Translations under genes and position numbers: made by a program
NCBI GenBank assembly: GCA_030295235.1
Contig: AP026136.1
Span: 558,001-622,000 of the forward strand
Source of the DNA: Fistulifera solaris
Lineage: Eukaryota > Bacillariophyta > Bacillariophyceae > Naviculales > Stauroneidaceae
Direction: 5' to 3'
DNA length: 64,000 nucleotides
The notes under the pieces: generated by a model
What the model was told of the DNA's origin: nothing
Databases searched by the model: none
The model's input: the letters and a program-made list of their open reading frames with translations, nothing else
Shown here: piece after piece, positions 32,028-41,937 of the stretch
Layout: every line of letters begins with the position of its first letter
How positions within the stretch are numbered: position 1 is the stretch's first letter

Positions 32028-35000
32028 TTATGAGAGAAAATTAGCTCGCGCGCGCTTTTTGGGGCTCGTTAATTTGTGGCTTTTGAAACCGGGCGTTGAT
32101 TTATTGTTGCTCGTTCCGCGCATGGCCTGTTCCTCTGCGAAGAACGCATCCTCCGATGCAGTGACAGATTGATAAGCAATGGATGAATGGGCAGAAAAGA
32201 CGTTCCACTTAACATTGTGATAACAGGTGATGGCTGCGCTCCATAACGTTAACACGACCAAAATCATGGTGCTGATGATAGTGGATATTCGAAGAAGAAT
32301 ATAGAGCGTCGCCATGTGCGGGCTCTGAGGTCCAAACATGTTAATTTGATCATCAATAGTTGTGCTGATTGTCCAGGCAAGCACCAGACTGTCGTCATAG
32401 GGACGAAAGTTTTCGTTAAGGAGTGAGGTGAAGACGGTGCCAATGTTCGAGTCGGTAAGCGTTCGCTTGATTTCCTCCGTGAATCGCACCATGAAATCGT
32501 CATCGCGAAGAATCTGCTTGATTTGCAAAGCAAGCTTTGCAGCTGCGAATATGGCGTCATGGTCGCAGTTGACATTTGCGGAATTTTTTTCTTTGTAGTT
32601 GAGAGGTTGCGATAAATATTCCAGGTCAGATTGCGATTGCGTTGCTTCTGCGAAGACGGCTATCTCGGCAACAATGCGAAATCCGGCTACTTCTACTTCT
32701 TTCTGTTTGGCTTTGCGTTCCAGATCATTATCGTCGTCGTACCAAGGAAGAGCTGTAAGAACGTTTACATCGCCTTCTTCAAATAGAATCGATCCACTTT
32801 TATTCTTCATGACAGCTACTAGGGCCTTTGAAAACATTTCCTGAGATTCTTCAGTCCATGTTGATAGCGGAGCTCCTCGAATACCAACAACAGTGTGAAC
32901 AACGTAAGGCACGCGACAAGAGTCGAATTCGGCACACGCATGGATGTGACAATTCCTCAGCTCGCGATGAACTTCATGACAGGTACCATCAGAAAAAGCA
33001 ACGGCTTTGATCCGAACTTGCTTACAATTTACATCACAGGCACCCCATGATCTGTCTTCGCAACGATATTGTGACTGCCTATCTTCGGGTAAAGGTTTGA
33101 CTTCCATGGCTTGAGCCAGTTCAGCGCAGGTAAGCTGACATGGTCGTTCCTCTTCACAGATCCCTTCTCCCAGGCACCTTACTACAGTGTGGTCGCGGGG
33201 GTCACTATGACTTAGAGCAGCCGCTGCTCGATTACATGTCACTGAGTCTTGATTTCCTGCAGCGAAACCGGAATGTTCCACAACAGACGTCCACCGCTCA
33301 GTTCCAAGCAAAGCGATACTGGTCAAATTGTTCTCACACAAATCCTTGTCGACGGACTCTAAACAAGGTCGAGTAAGAACAGGGTCACTAACAACGCAGT
33401 CACCCGAATGATCAACCTCACGGGAAGCCTCGGGGACATACTTTTTGTCGTAGGTGCAGGATGATTCCGCAAAACCAACCCTACCGTTTTCCCAATCGAA
33501 GACAACATTGTGACCTTGCATTGCGTTCGATCCTAGTACAGATCCGGCACTCTCCGTAAAGTACAGCCTGCTCATGTATCTTCCGGTGATCGGAGAGAAA
33601 TCCATGTAGCTCGTCGCCGGAATAGCTAAAAGTAAATCATTTGGTGACGACGGGTCCAAACTTCCCGTGTATCCCGGTATGCCGTCATAATTTTCGATCG
33701 AAGGATCCTTTGCTTCAGAGAATGCCTGGCATTGTATCAGAATCGTTGGAAGCATATTGAGCTGCTCTTTGGTAAGACTTATCGGCATATTCGAATATGA
33801 GCTCCCCGTGATTTTTATCCAGGCCTTGTTAAATTCTTTGGCTACTTGTTGATTGAGATACGTGTCGGTAGTACCCGAATCCACAATCACTCCTTTCCCA
33901 CTGTTAAAAGCCGCTACATCCATCGTCACTTTTAAAATTTTATGCGAGCCACTGGATAGCGTCGAAGATCCTCCTCCTGAGCGAATGTATATGTTCTTCA
34001 CATACACGGTGAACCATCCGAACTTGACAATATTTTGCGCGTAAATAATAGGGCCGCTGTCCAGAGACGTGGAAACGCCACCGAGAGTCATAGATCCAGC
34101 GTGGACGCCTCGTTTACTCGTTCCCAATTCACGACGATAGCACAACGCAAACATGTTGTGTTCCAGTTTGCCCTTATCAAACATTTGTTTCGGCAGAGTC
34201 GCCGGATGCGCCGACATGCCAATAATACCATCGGCCAATTGCGTTACGAACAATCCTGACATGGTTGTTTGACAACCAAACATAAAATCAATGGCGTACC
34301 GTTCGTGTCGTGGATCCGCCGCGTCCAGAGCATCGGAACCACTGCAAAACACTCGATCTCGCACTTGAATGGCTTCCCAAGTACTACCTTCCGTGTACGC
34401 CTGCTCAAACAGACAGACATCTTTTTGACAAATAATTCCATCCCGACATTCATCGCATTGCAATCGATGAAAGGTTTTGCTTTTTCGGGGATCAAAATAG
34501 GGATCGGTGTGAAAGGAATCACCACAATTTTTACAACCTACACAAGGAAAGGCCATGTAATGAGAGCCGGTATCGACGATCAGTGTTTTGCGTTGCGGAT
34601 GAGGGGATCCTATCCAAAGATTCGCATAATGTGTACCGTATCCTTGACTCAATGGGACCGCTTGATAATGCTGAAAGGAAGGGGCACGCTTCGGCAGTAG
34701 CCATCGATGGTGCGATGCATTCGTCCAGTCTCCGTCGAGTTGCAGGTCAATGCCGTTTTGTTGACGATACTGTAATTCATAACGACTGAGATGCCGGTGT
34801 CGATGAAAGTGTTGTATGTCGTAATCCTCCGCGTATTGAGGATCGTCGGGATCCGGGATGGTTGCGTACACAGCGGGTCTTTGCCCCCAATGCTCGGGAA
34901 TTGGGAACGTTTCATTCTTGTCCAGCAAATACCGCCGTTGATACAACAACGCTCCGGTAGGTTGTAAATCAAACGTAATCGACATTTGCTTCGAAAGATA

Positions 35001-35108
35001 AGCAGCTGCGAACGATGCGCGCATCAAAAGTTGGCAAAAACGAATGCTGAGAAGGACAGCGATGGGGGTCCATCGCCGGCGGCCGCTCATGATTTTGGAG
35101 AGTGTCAT
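32028..35108 (-). CDS. Membrane-anchored pepsin-family aspartyl protease with TSP1-like module
   Basis: An intact 1,026-residue frame. A signal peptide (PIAVLLSIRFCQLLMRASFAAA) precedes a prosegment-like region and an A1-family catalytic domain from about residue 155: LIVDTGSHYMAFPC holds the first Asp and VIVDSGTTDTYL the second, so both catalytic residues are present. A Cys-rich insert (CVGCKNCG, CDECRDGIIC) is similar to plant and protist nepenthesin-type forms. After the protease come Cys-rich segments, including a thrombospondin-1-like repeat (CEDRSWGACDVNC...), then an uncharacterised folded region of about 180 residues, one membrane span near the C-terminus (TMILVVLTLWSAAITCY) and a short basic tail. 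It is predicted to face the secretory lumen or the outside. Confidence 0.9.
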   Translation of the reverse strand: MTLSKIMSGRRRWTPIAVLLSIRFCQLLMRASFAAAYLSKQMSITFDLQPTGALLYQRRYLLDKNETFPIPEHWGQRPAVYATIPDPDDPQYAEDYDIQHFHRHRHLSRYELQYRQQNGIDLQLDGDWTNASHHRWLLPKRAPSFQHYQAVPLSQGYGTHYANLWIGSPHPQRKTLIVDTGSHYMAFPCVGCKNCGDSFHTDPYFDPRKSKTFHRLQCDECRDGIICQKDVCLFEQAYTEGSTWEAIQVRDRVFCSGSDALDAADPRHERYAIDFMFGCQTTMSGLFVTQLADGIIGMSAHPATLPKQMFDKGKLEHNMFALCYRRELGTSKRGVHAGSMTLGGVSTSLDSGPIIYAQNIVKFGWFTVYVKNIYIRSGGGSSTLSSGSHKILKVTMDVAAFNSGKGVIVDSGTTDTYLNQQVAKEFNKAWIKITGSSYSNMPISLTKEQLNMLPTILIQCQAFSEAKDPSIENYDGIPGYTGSLDPSSPNDLLLAIPATSYMDFSPITGRYMSRLYFTESAGSVLGSNAMQGHNVVFDWENGRVGFAESSCTYDKKYVPEASREVDHSGDCVVSDPVLTRPCLESVDKDLCENNLTSIALLGTERWTSVVEHSGFAAGNQDSVTCNRAAAALSHSDPRDHTVVRCLGEGICEEERPCQLTCAELAQAMEVKPLPEDRQSQYRCEDRSWGACDVNCKQVRIKAVAFSDGTCHEVHRELRNCHIHACAEFDSCRVPYVVHTVVGIRGAPLSTWTEESQEMFSKALVAVMKNKSGSILFEEGDVNVLTALPWYDDDNDLERKAKQKEVEVAGFRIVAEIAVFAEATQSQSDLEYLSQPLNYKEKNSANVNCDHDAIFAAAKLALQIKQILRDDDFMVRFTEEIKRTLTDSNIGTVFTSLLNENFRPYDDSLVLAWTISTTIDDQINMFGPQSPHMATLYILLRISTIISTMILVVLTLWSAAITCYHNVKWNVFSAHSSIAYQSVTASEDAFFAEEQAMRGTSNNKSTPGFKSHKLTSPKKRARANFLS

Positions 35109-36029
35109 GGTTCGTCGTTGCGCATCTGCAGGGTTTTCTCCTTTTTCCCCTCAAAGACTTCTCATTCATAAATGCGCCACTCAAATGGGAGAGGCGGCTT
35201 GTTTAAGACAAACAAGAGCTGGTATTATTAATAACGGCGTGTTTTGATAGCTCGTATTTGCCTCGATCATCATTATTGTATTTTCTCATTTTTCACGTCA
35301 TTACCAACATCAAAAAAATACTACGGAGTATAAATTAAAGTGTATAGCGATCTTTACAACGACTGAATTTTTCAATAACGAGTTAAAACGATTCTCCATG
35401 CGGTCTTTGAAACAATATCATTAGATTCATCTAGCACATGAAAGATAACATTCTTCACTTTGATCTTTCAGATACTTTTTAAGTTTCCGCTTTTCAACCT
35501 GACACTACCGAGCTCCCACTTCCAGGCGCAAACTTCGAAACGCTATTTTAAAGCGTGGGTACGTGACCTGTCATGTAGCAGGATCTTGCATCGATGGAGG
35601 GAGAAACCCCGCTTGGATTAAAATATGCTTTTAAATTCAGTCTACATTATTTTTAACTGGTTGTTCATGTCGGAATCTTGCAAAGCATCGCCTTTCGAAT
35701 TGACTATAACACCAAAGTGTAGACCACCTTTTGACACGACTGTATTCCAGTCATGAATCGTGAGGCGATCGAAATACAAGAATTATTCTTTTTCTCATCA
35801 CACAAAGTAGATCACAACCTCACTTTACTTCGTATACAATAGTTAAACATTCAAAAATCATCCACGTGCTTATATGACTGAAGCATGGGAAAGGAATCGA
35901 AATCGCTTGATGGAGCCGTGCCGAACAATGCCCATTGCGTCAGCAGTCGAGCGAAATGAAACACCGTCGCGATGCAATCTATATTACGTAGTACTTCATG
36001 CTTTTTACCCGTAGCACGATCGATCGAGG
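35109..36029. other. Intergenic region
   Basis: A 921-bp AT-rich stretch upstream of the aspartyl protease (minus strand). No gene, RNA or repeat recognised. Confidence 0.5.
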
Positions 36030-37081
36030 ATGTCGTCGTCATTTGAAACAACGTCTGGAAAGGCATTTTCCGGAGGCCGATCCACGCCAGTGTATAAGGT
36101 CTCTGGAACCGTTCGCAAGGAAAACGGAACTTCGGCTCGTCGACAATTCGTCGTAAAATGGGTGCGACTGCCCGACGACCGACCCGAAAAGACGATCCTT
36201 TGACGAGAATCGTATGCCGTCGAACGACGATTCTATGAGAATGTCGTCATTCAAGAGCGTTTGCAGAATGCCGCGTTGACGATCCCCAAAGGACTGACCA
36301 GTGATCGTCTCGATGGATCCTCGTTTTGTATATTAATAAATGATCTGACGACAAAGTATCCTCTGCATCCCGATCGTATGTCATTGCAACAAGCAGCCAG
36401 TGCATGGCAATGAAATGCCACTTTCCATGCCTGCTTCTGTGGTGATTCATGTCCTCACCTATTGTGGGATCGGGGTGCCTTCTGGACTCGAACCTGTACC
36501 GTACAAGGAATCGCTTCGGCGACACCAATTCGTGGAATCGAAATATCCACGATGTGTGACGTCTCGTACCATGACTTGTCGGACATTGGTTGCACGCAGC
36601 TGGCCCATCGATTGCTCATTTTCTCACCCAGTATGCTCAAAATCGAAACTATCGAACCGTAATACATGGTGATTACAAAGGCCGCCAATGCGACCGCCAT
36701 TGATTTTCAATACACGGGTGGAGGGGTTGGTGCGGAAGATGTGGCATACTTGCTGTATCCCGATGCATTTGGAGACTGGTTTGCTCACGAAAAAAATGCT
36801 CTACAAACCTATCATGAAACATTGGTGACGCAGCTGGTACTCCAATGCAAGGGCGGTCCTTCACGTTGCCATTCGAGACATTCTTCAAATTCTATAAACT
36901 CGCCCGTTTAGATATGACGCGGCATTGGCTGTGTCAAGGATGGATTGCCAGTACGAAAGGAGAGGCCAAGCTGGTCTGTGCACTGGAGAAAGCACTGGAT
37001 GAAATGGATGGGGGATCCATGTTGTTGAAAGGAGACAATGAATACCAAGCAGCTCTCCATCGATTTGTTTTTGGTCCGTGA
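36030..37081 (+). pseudogene. Decayed CHK/aminoglycoside-phosphotransferase-like kinase
   Basis: Remains of a small-molecule kinase can be read on the + strand. In one frame: KWVRLPDD, YAVERRFYENVV, CILINDLTTKYPLHPDR, FHACF and WDRGAFWTR, but with in-frame TGA codons at 36201-36203 and 36411-36413. Frame then shifts to the HGDYK of the catalytic loop (36665 on), again to DFQYTGGGVGAEDVAYLL (metal-binding DFQ), and once more to FKFYKLARLDMTRHW, ending at 37081. Between HGDYK and DFQ roughly ten residues usual for the family are missing. Two stops plus three shifts exceed what homopolymer errors give elsewhere here, so I call a pseudogene. The original substrate is unknown. Confidence 0.66.
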
Positions 37082-37239
37082 AGAATTTGGAAAACAATTA
37101 GGAAACAGGAAAATGGTGGGTTGGTTTCGAGCATCAACGGTTTCCGAGAGCTTGATTATTCTATATCCAGCACACTTCAGGGAACTGAGCTGAGGAAGGC
37201 TGATGGATGCCTTAGCTTGAGCGGTCCTGTTAAGTACGG

Positions 37240-37328
37240 TACCGGGAGCGGCGTTAAAATTCTGCCTCGTCGTAGACGCTACGTAGAGTCTTGTACTGGG
37301 AGGCAGAATTTTAACGTCCTTCCCGGTG
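37240..37328. repeat. Inverted repeat able to form an 89-nt hairpin
   Basis: Two 29-nt arms (37240-37268 and 37300-37328) match at 25 of 29 positions in reverse complement, with 17 consecutive perfect pairs next to a 31-nt loop. It lies in the gap between the kinase relic and the next gene. It may be a MITE end pair, a small-RNA precursor or a termination structure. Confidence 0.8.
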
Positions 37329-37396
37329 TGAATGTGTTTCCCCAGTGATTTGAAAATTCCGACGAATGAATAGACCAAAAAATAAATAATGATGCG

Positions 37397-38191
37397 ATGA
37401 CGACGACGACGACGACGAGATGCAAGAACGACTCCATTATGGTACTGGTATTGAAACTGGTGGCATTGCTGCTCCAGATCCAAACAATGATTATATATTT
37501 TTCACTCATATTAATTATTGCGGATGTGATGATTCCCACTGATGCCTTCATTTTTGTATCACGCAAAGATATTCACACAATTCGTCGGGTCACGGAAGAT
37601 CCGAGTGGTTTATTCCGTTCTGGTCCCTACATACCATCGGGTCTTACTGCCGAAGAGTATCAGCAATTGAAAGAAAAGGAGGCAGAGAAATTGCGCAAAA
37701 TGGACTTCGGGGCTTGGGGACCCCGATTCAAACGATCGGATTGTCCCGACGGTGATTGGCTGTTGCAACCGAAGCTGTGGAAGATGGGTTTTACGGTCAA
37801 CGATTCGTCCGATCCATCCATCACGACACCGAATCCGTTAACCGAGAAAATCAAAAGGTTACAAAAAGTCTGGAGGAGAAATCTACTGCCGTTCACTTTA
37901 TTAGTCGTTGGCCTACATGCTCTTTTTTCGGCCATCCGTGTGATACGATCGGCATCTACAATCCGCGCATCGGCTTTGATTCTCTTGACTTGGCGGCCCC
38001 TCCAATCTACTTGTATAGTCGGAGTATCGGGCATTCTTTCGCCGATGGTGGGACGATGGCTCGAATGGTACAGTCGCCGCCGTTTATGGACGATACGACG
38101 CACGGCGGTCGTAACGGGGTCACTTTCGTTGCTGGCGTTTACGATCGGGTCGGCGGTTGTCGTATGTATACGCGTGTTATCTTTCAGCTAA
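37397..38191 (+). CDS. Uncharacterised membrane protein with probable plastid leader
   Basis: A 264-residue intact frame. ATG 37397 opens a (ACG)n Thr run; an in-frame ATG at codon 15 may be the real start. A long hydrophobic leader ends in an ASAFAP-like site (MIPTDA, then FIFVSR), so import into the plastid or its envelope is likely. The next part is soluble (TAEEYQQLKEKEAEKLRKMD...GAWGPRFKRSDCPDGDWLLQPKLW), followed by three hydrophobic spans (LLPFTLLVVGLHALF, TCIVGVSGILSPMV, VVTGSLSLLAFTIGSAVVVCI). I do not recognise the family. Confidence 0.7.
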   Translation: MTTTTTTRCKNDSIMVLVLKLVALLLQIQTMIIYFSLILIIADVMIPTDAFIFVSRKDIHTIRRVTEDPSGLFRSGPYIPSGLTAEEYQQLKEKEAEKLRKMDFGAWGPRFKRSDCPDGDWLLQPKLWKMGFTVNDSSDPSITTPNPLTEKIKRLQKVWRRNLLPFTLLVVGLHALFSAIRVIRSASTIRASALILLTWRPLQSTCIVGVSGILSPMVGRWLEWYSRRRLWTIRRTAVVTGSLSLLAFTIGSAVVVCIRVLSFS

Positions 38192-38228
38192 TGGTGTCTA
38201 AGGAGTTATAACATTTATTTTAGCGATT

Positions 38229-38237
38229 TACCAGGTA
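38229..38237. promoter_or_regulatory. TACCAGGTA motif
   Basis: One copy of the recurrent intergenic word, between the converging ends of two genes rather than in a promoter. This weakens a purely promoter role. Confidence 0.25.
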
Positions 38238-38258
38238 TGACCGCGTCATTCCTGTCGT

Positions 38259-39410
38259 TTAGAACAGCGGTAAGAAGTTGACGGCAGCCGAACCAGCCAC
38301 AACGCCAAATAGTGCCAAACCAAACGGATACAACTTCTGGTTGTTGTTTATAGAAACAATGTCAGAGAAGGAACCAACAGTTTCCTTGGCAAACGCCAAA
38401 ATGGCATCTGCCGTTTGATCGGGCTGTTCCAAGTGAGGTACGTGTCCACATTCTTCAATCCACTGCAATCGAGCATCCGGTAGTGACTCCAAAAACTTGG
38501 GAGCAAACTCGGCACCATCCAGAATACCATCTTGTCGTCCCCACAGCACCAGTGTCGGCGCTTGAATCTTGGGAATTTTCGAAGAAGGAGAAAACCCACC
38601 CGATTGCATGAACGAAACCAAAGCATCCGACCAGCCTTCTTGTAAACAGTGTACACGCCCCACGGTGACAGCTTCGTCGGTCGCGTACGTGACTTTATCG
38701 TAATAGGACATTTGATTCGCCGAGCTTCGTAGTGGGATACTTTTTAAAACTCCCACACCCAACTTGGCAATGGGTTTGGGCATGGCCGCCATGGGTCCGA
38801 TGCCGTCCACGAAACCTTGCGCATCAATGAGAACAAGTCCCCGACAAGATTCATTGATGGAAGCCACTTCTATGGCCGCCGCACCACCCAAACTTGCTCC
38901 TGCAAGAATATAGTCTTTTCCTACTACCGTTTTCAGAAACGACTGCAGTGCTTCTATTTTGGCTTGCGCCGAAAAGTTGGTTCCATCCAATTGTGTGAAT
39001 CCCCACCCCAATAAGTCCACCGCGTACGTATCGATGCCTCGTTCGGCCAATCGAGATCCCAAACGGCGGAATTCTAAACAAGATGAATCGAATCCATGTA
39101 TCATGACGACGGGGGGCAAGACGGAACGCTGGGGACTGGGCCAGAACGCGTAGGATATCCCCACTTGACCCGTCGGATGAATGTCGGTCGAAACGGGCAC
39201 GGGTGTGCGTACCATACGACGCGCAGTATCCAAACAAGCTGGTTCCTGAATTCTTGTCATGTCAGGATTCACTGGGACCGTAGTTGGTGGAGCGATGGTG
39301 GCCGACAAGAAAAGTGACGACGATTTATAGGAAAATGTGTCTATTGTCGGAACAAATGCGTCCGTGAACACAGCCGAAGCGCTGAGAAGTGCAACGAGGG
39401 AATTCTTCAT
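38259..39410 (-). CDS. Plastid-targeted alpha/beta hydrolase
   Basis: An intact 383-residue frame. The leader (SLVALLSASAVFTDA, then FVPT) fits an ASAFAP-type plastid signal. The fold is clear: oxyanion HGFDSS, nucleophile elbow GASLGG, acid in LWGRQDGIL and His in CGHVPHLEQP, so the Ser-Asp-His triad is complete. A C-terminal hydrophobic helix (PFGLALFGVVAGSAAVNFL) may anchor it to a plastid membrane. Related plant and algal plastid hydrolases act on pheophytin or lipids, but substrate cannot be told here. Convergent with the 37397 gene, 67 bp apart. Confidence 0.88.
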   Translation of the reverse strand: MKNSLVALLSASAVFTDAFVPTIDTFSYKSSSLFLSATIAPPTTVPVNPDMTRIQEPACLDTARRMVRTPVPVSTDIHPTGQVGISYAFWPSPQRSVLPPVVMIHGFDSSCLEFRRLGSRLAERGIDTYAVDLLGWGFTQLDGTNFSAQAKIEALQSFLKTVVGKDYILAGASLGGAAAIEVASINESCRGLVLIDAQGFVDGIGPMAAMPKPIAKLGVGVLKSIPLRSSANQMSYYDKVTYATDEAVTVGRVHCLQEGWSDALVSFMQSGGFSPSSKIPKIQAPTLVLWGRQDGILDGAEFAPKFLESLPDARLQWIEECGHVPHLEQPDQTADAILAFAKETVGSFSDIVSINNNQKLYPFGLALFGVVAGSAAVNFLPLF

Positions 39411-39804
39411 GGTTGATTATTTAGAAGATTCGAGGCAAGCAACAATTTCAGAACAAAGGATAGTCTTTGAAGCCTTTCTTATTTGTTGCGTTCTATGTTA
39501 GCCGTTTTTGTTTTTCGTCATCGTCATTCCTTTTTTTTTCTTTCCTCGTGCCGATTCTCATTGTTAGTCGGACCATCATTCACAGTGTACATGACACAGC
39601 TATACTATCAGAAACCCCATCCCAAACCACTCAAACCCAACCAGTCACGAACGAAAGCGAGTGACGAATGACGTAGAGCCATCGCTTCCGATTAAAAAAA
39701 GCAAACGATCGCGAGATTCGGTCTCCAAGTTCAACTTCTGCGTCGTGTACCTTTGTCATCGTTTTTGTTGTTATTTAAAAATTCAACCAACCAAGCAGCT
39801 CCAA

Positions 39805-40521
39805 ATGAAATTCTACACTATCACTCTTTTGGTTTCCGGCGTGACCGCCTTTTCCCCGGCACCTTTCGGAAAACGATGCACGGCCCTACACGCCGAAATC
39901 CGACCTCCGACCGAAAAGGCCGAAACACTTCGTTTTGGTTGGGATGGAACTACCGCTCTCGGGGGTGCGGTAGAAGTCGCCAAACCGGCGCGTATGCTGG
40001 ATGAAATTCGAGCGTCTGGAGAAATGATTCCGGACGAATGTGAAGTCTTCAATGCGAACGTCGAAATGAATGCGGACGATCTCAAATTCGAAGACGTGAT
40101 TGCGATGATCGATACTTACTATGAAAGTCAGATTTTGGAGTTCAAGAATGGTGATATGGTCAACAAGCCCGGTGAAAATGAGGGATCCGCCAAAGTTCTT
40201 TCGTATGCGGCCTTGAGTGGGTTGGACAAGGAAACGACATTGAAATTGTGGGGTCAGTATTACCGAGAGGTGTTGGCTGATCCCAAAGGAGATTCGCACC
40301 AGAATATTCGTAACTTTATGAAGTATGGATGGGAAGGTGTCCCCTTTGAAAATGGAATTGCGTTGACTCGTAAGCAAGTCGGTGAAGGTGAATGGGACTG
40401 GGTGAGTGAATGTCTGATGTTCTCGCTGAAGACGTGATGTTTGTGTATCAATACTTGTTGAAACTCATTCTAACTGCTTGTTCCTTTTCTGACACAGGAT
40501 GCCGAATCGTGGATTCCTTAG
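39805..40521 (+). CDS. Plastid-targeted HopJ-domain protein, one intron
   Basis: ATG 39805 is chosen because it begins a signal peptide with a perfect ASAFAP-like end (LLVSGVTA, then FSPAPFGKR); the frame is open upstream but without sequence character. A 96-nt intron (40402-40497, GTGAGT...CACAG) joins GEWDW to DAESWIP and the stop; total 206 residues. The mature protein is a HopJ domain (FEDVIAMIDTYYE, EFKNGD, NEGSAKVLSYAALSGLDKE, QNIRNFMKYGWEGVPF), a family named after a bacterial secreted protein but common in housekeeping settings in bacteria and algae. Role unknown; the leader places it in the stroma. Confidence 0.88.
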
Positions 40522-40655
40522 AGATTATTTATTCCTAGGAAAATCGTCTATCTTTTGGTGCAATATATTCTGCGTCTACAGCCAGATGTTTGGTCTTTTG
40601 CACGGCGACGAAAGTATTATTTACAGCGCAATCTATCTTTTACGTGTATCGTTGT

Positions 40656-41320
40656 CTATTGAATCAATGTAATCGAGTCTGGACCAGGTTTTACTTTACC
40701 AGCCTTGTACAGGTTTGCAACAGCTCGTTTGAATGAACTTTTACTCACTCCAGGAAATTCTCGGGCAACCACTTCCGGCGGTGATTTGTCTCCAACCTCC
40801 AAAACTCCTCCGTTGGAGCGTTGCAAGCGTTCTAAGATTTGCTGTGACACCTCATCCGCCTTGGCTTGCCCTCCATATGCTCTCAGCGAAATATCAATTC
40901 GTCCATTGTCACGAACACGTTCGACGTATGCCGGTAAAATCTCTCCTCGTACGACATCCACATTTTGTCGACCTTGTCGGAAGAATGCAATTTCTTTTGC
41001 AAAATCAATCCTCGTCCCAGCGCTGGTTGATCTTCCGATATAAGATCGTCTTGACCATGTCCGCGGCCGATCACTTCGACACTCGCACCCAAAGGCCCAA
41101 AACTAATGATTTCAACTTGAATTTTTTCTCCTGATTGAAACGATGGAGTAATTTTTGTTGTGTCGTTACTGAAATATAATCGACGAGTAGGAAGAACTGG
41201 CCATCGTTGGATGGTAGTAGTTGGAGCATATGGGGGCCTCGTCAGTGACTTTCGTGCAGTAAATGCTAGACAACGGGAACCAGCGAAAGCAAGAGCGATG
41301 GAAGTTGCCATATTCTTCAT
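40656..41320 (-). CDS. CvfB-like S1-type RNA-binding protein, plastid leader, one apparent frameshift
   Basis: About 221 residues. The leader ends in an ASAFAP-like site (SRCLA, then FTARK). The body matches bacterial CvfB/YitL: an S1-like segment (GEKIQVEIISFGPLGASVEV), RGEILPAYVERVRDNGRIDISL, then a winged-helix end (ERLQRSNGGVLEVGDKSPPEVV, GVSKSSFKRAVANLYKAGKV). In bacteria CvfB binds RNA and affects virulence-gene expression; a plastid form may act on plastid RNA. The frame breaks at CCC 41016-41018 on the + strand; one added base gives PALGTRIDFAKEIAFFRQG. Probable assembly indel. Confidence 0.84.
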
Positions 41321-41547
41321 TGCGTAGAAACTATTTGCTTAAACAATCCTACGAACAGGAACTATTCGTTCGTTGTCAACGAAAAAATAGAATATCCTTC
41401 GTATCCACACAAGATGGAGGGGCTTTAAACAAGTAAGGTTACTACGTACGACGGACAGTACGCTCTTCACTCTTTACATTCTTAATTGAAATGACCTCTC
41501 TCGCTTAAGAATAGAATATCCTTCAGTACCTTTGCGTCGGATGTTAC

Positions 41548-41557
41548 TACCAGGTAC
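41548..41557. promoter_or_regulatory. TACCAGGTAC motif
   Basis: One copy of the recurrent intergenic word; a second, inverted copy lies at 41711-41719 within the same divergent promoter region. Confidence 0.3.
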
Positions 41558-41710
41558 ATGTACTGTACTTGTATTGGTACTTGTATGTTTTTGACGGTCC
41601 TGTAATTCTGTTCTCATCTGTCCGTCTGTACCAGTACGCTCGTCCGTGCGCTGTCAGTTTACCTATTGGGGCTGTTGCGCTGCGTGCTGCGCATCTGCCA
41701 TTAACCTTGA

Positions 41711-41719
41711 TACCTGGTA
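41711..41719. promoter_or_regulatory. TACCTGGTA motif
   Basis: Inverted partner of the copy at 41548, 227 bp before the CCR4 ATG. Confidence 0.3.
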
Positions 41720-41937
41720 GTGTCGTCTGGATTAATTTCTTGACGATAATAATTATCGACTCATCCTGCTTTTCCTGCCAGTTTTCTATCCTGAAACTCT
41801 ATTCAATATCAAATTTTAGACGGCAGCTGATTCAGTCGGAGTGGAGAACAAGTGTCGTATGCTGTGCGTTCTTTGGGGGTCTTTTTCATCCTTTTCGGTT
41901 TTGAGCGCTCGAGCCGCCCTCTTTATTCAGAAGAACC

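Larger units (their letters stand above)
41321..41937. other. Intergenic region between CvfB-like and CCR4 genes
   Basis: A 617-bp divergent promoter region. It holds two TACCWGGTA copies (41548, 41711) and a run of GTACTTGTA-type words, like the stretch before the IMPase gene. Confidence 0.55.

Noticed and set aside
36411-36413. In-frame TGA codons of the kinase relic read as selenocysteine
   Set aside because: The positions do not match catalytic residues, other frameshifts follow, and no SECIS-like structure is evident, so pseudogenisation is simpler.
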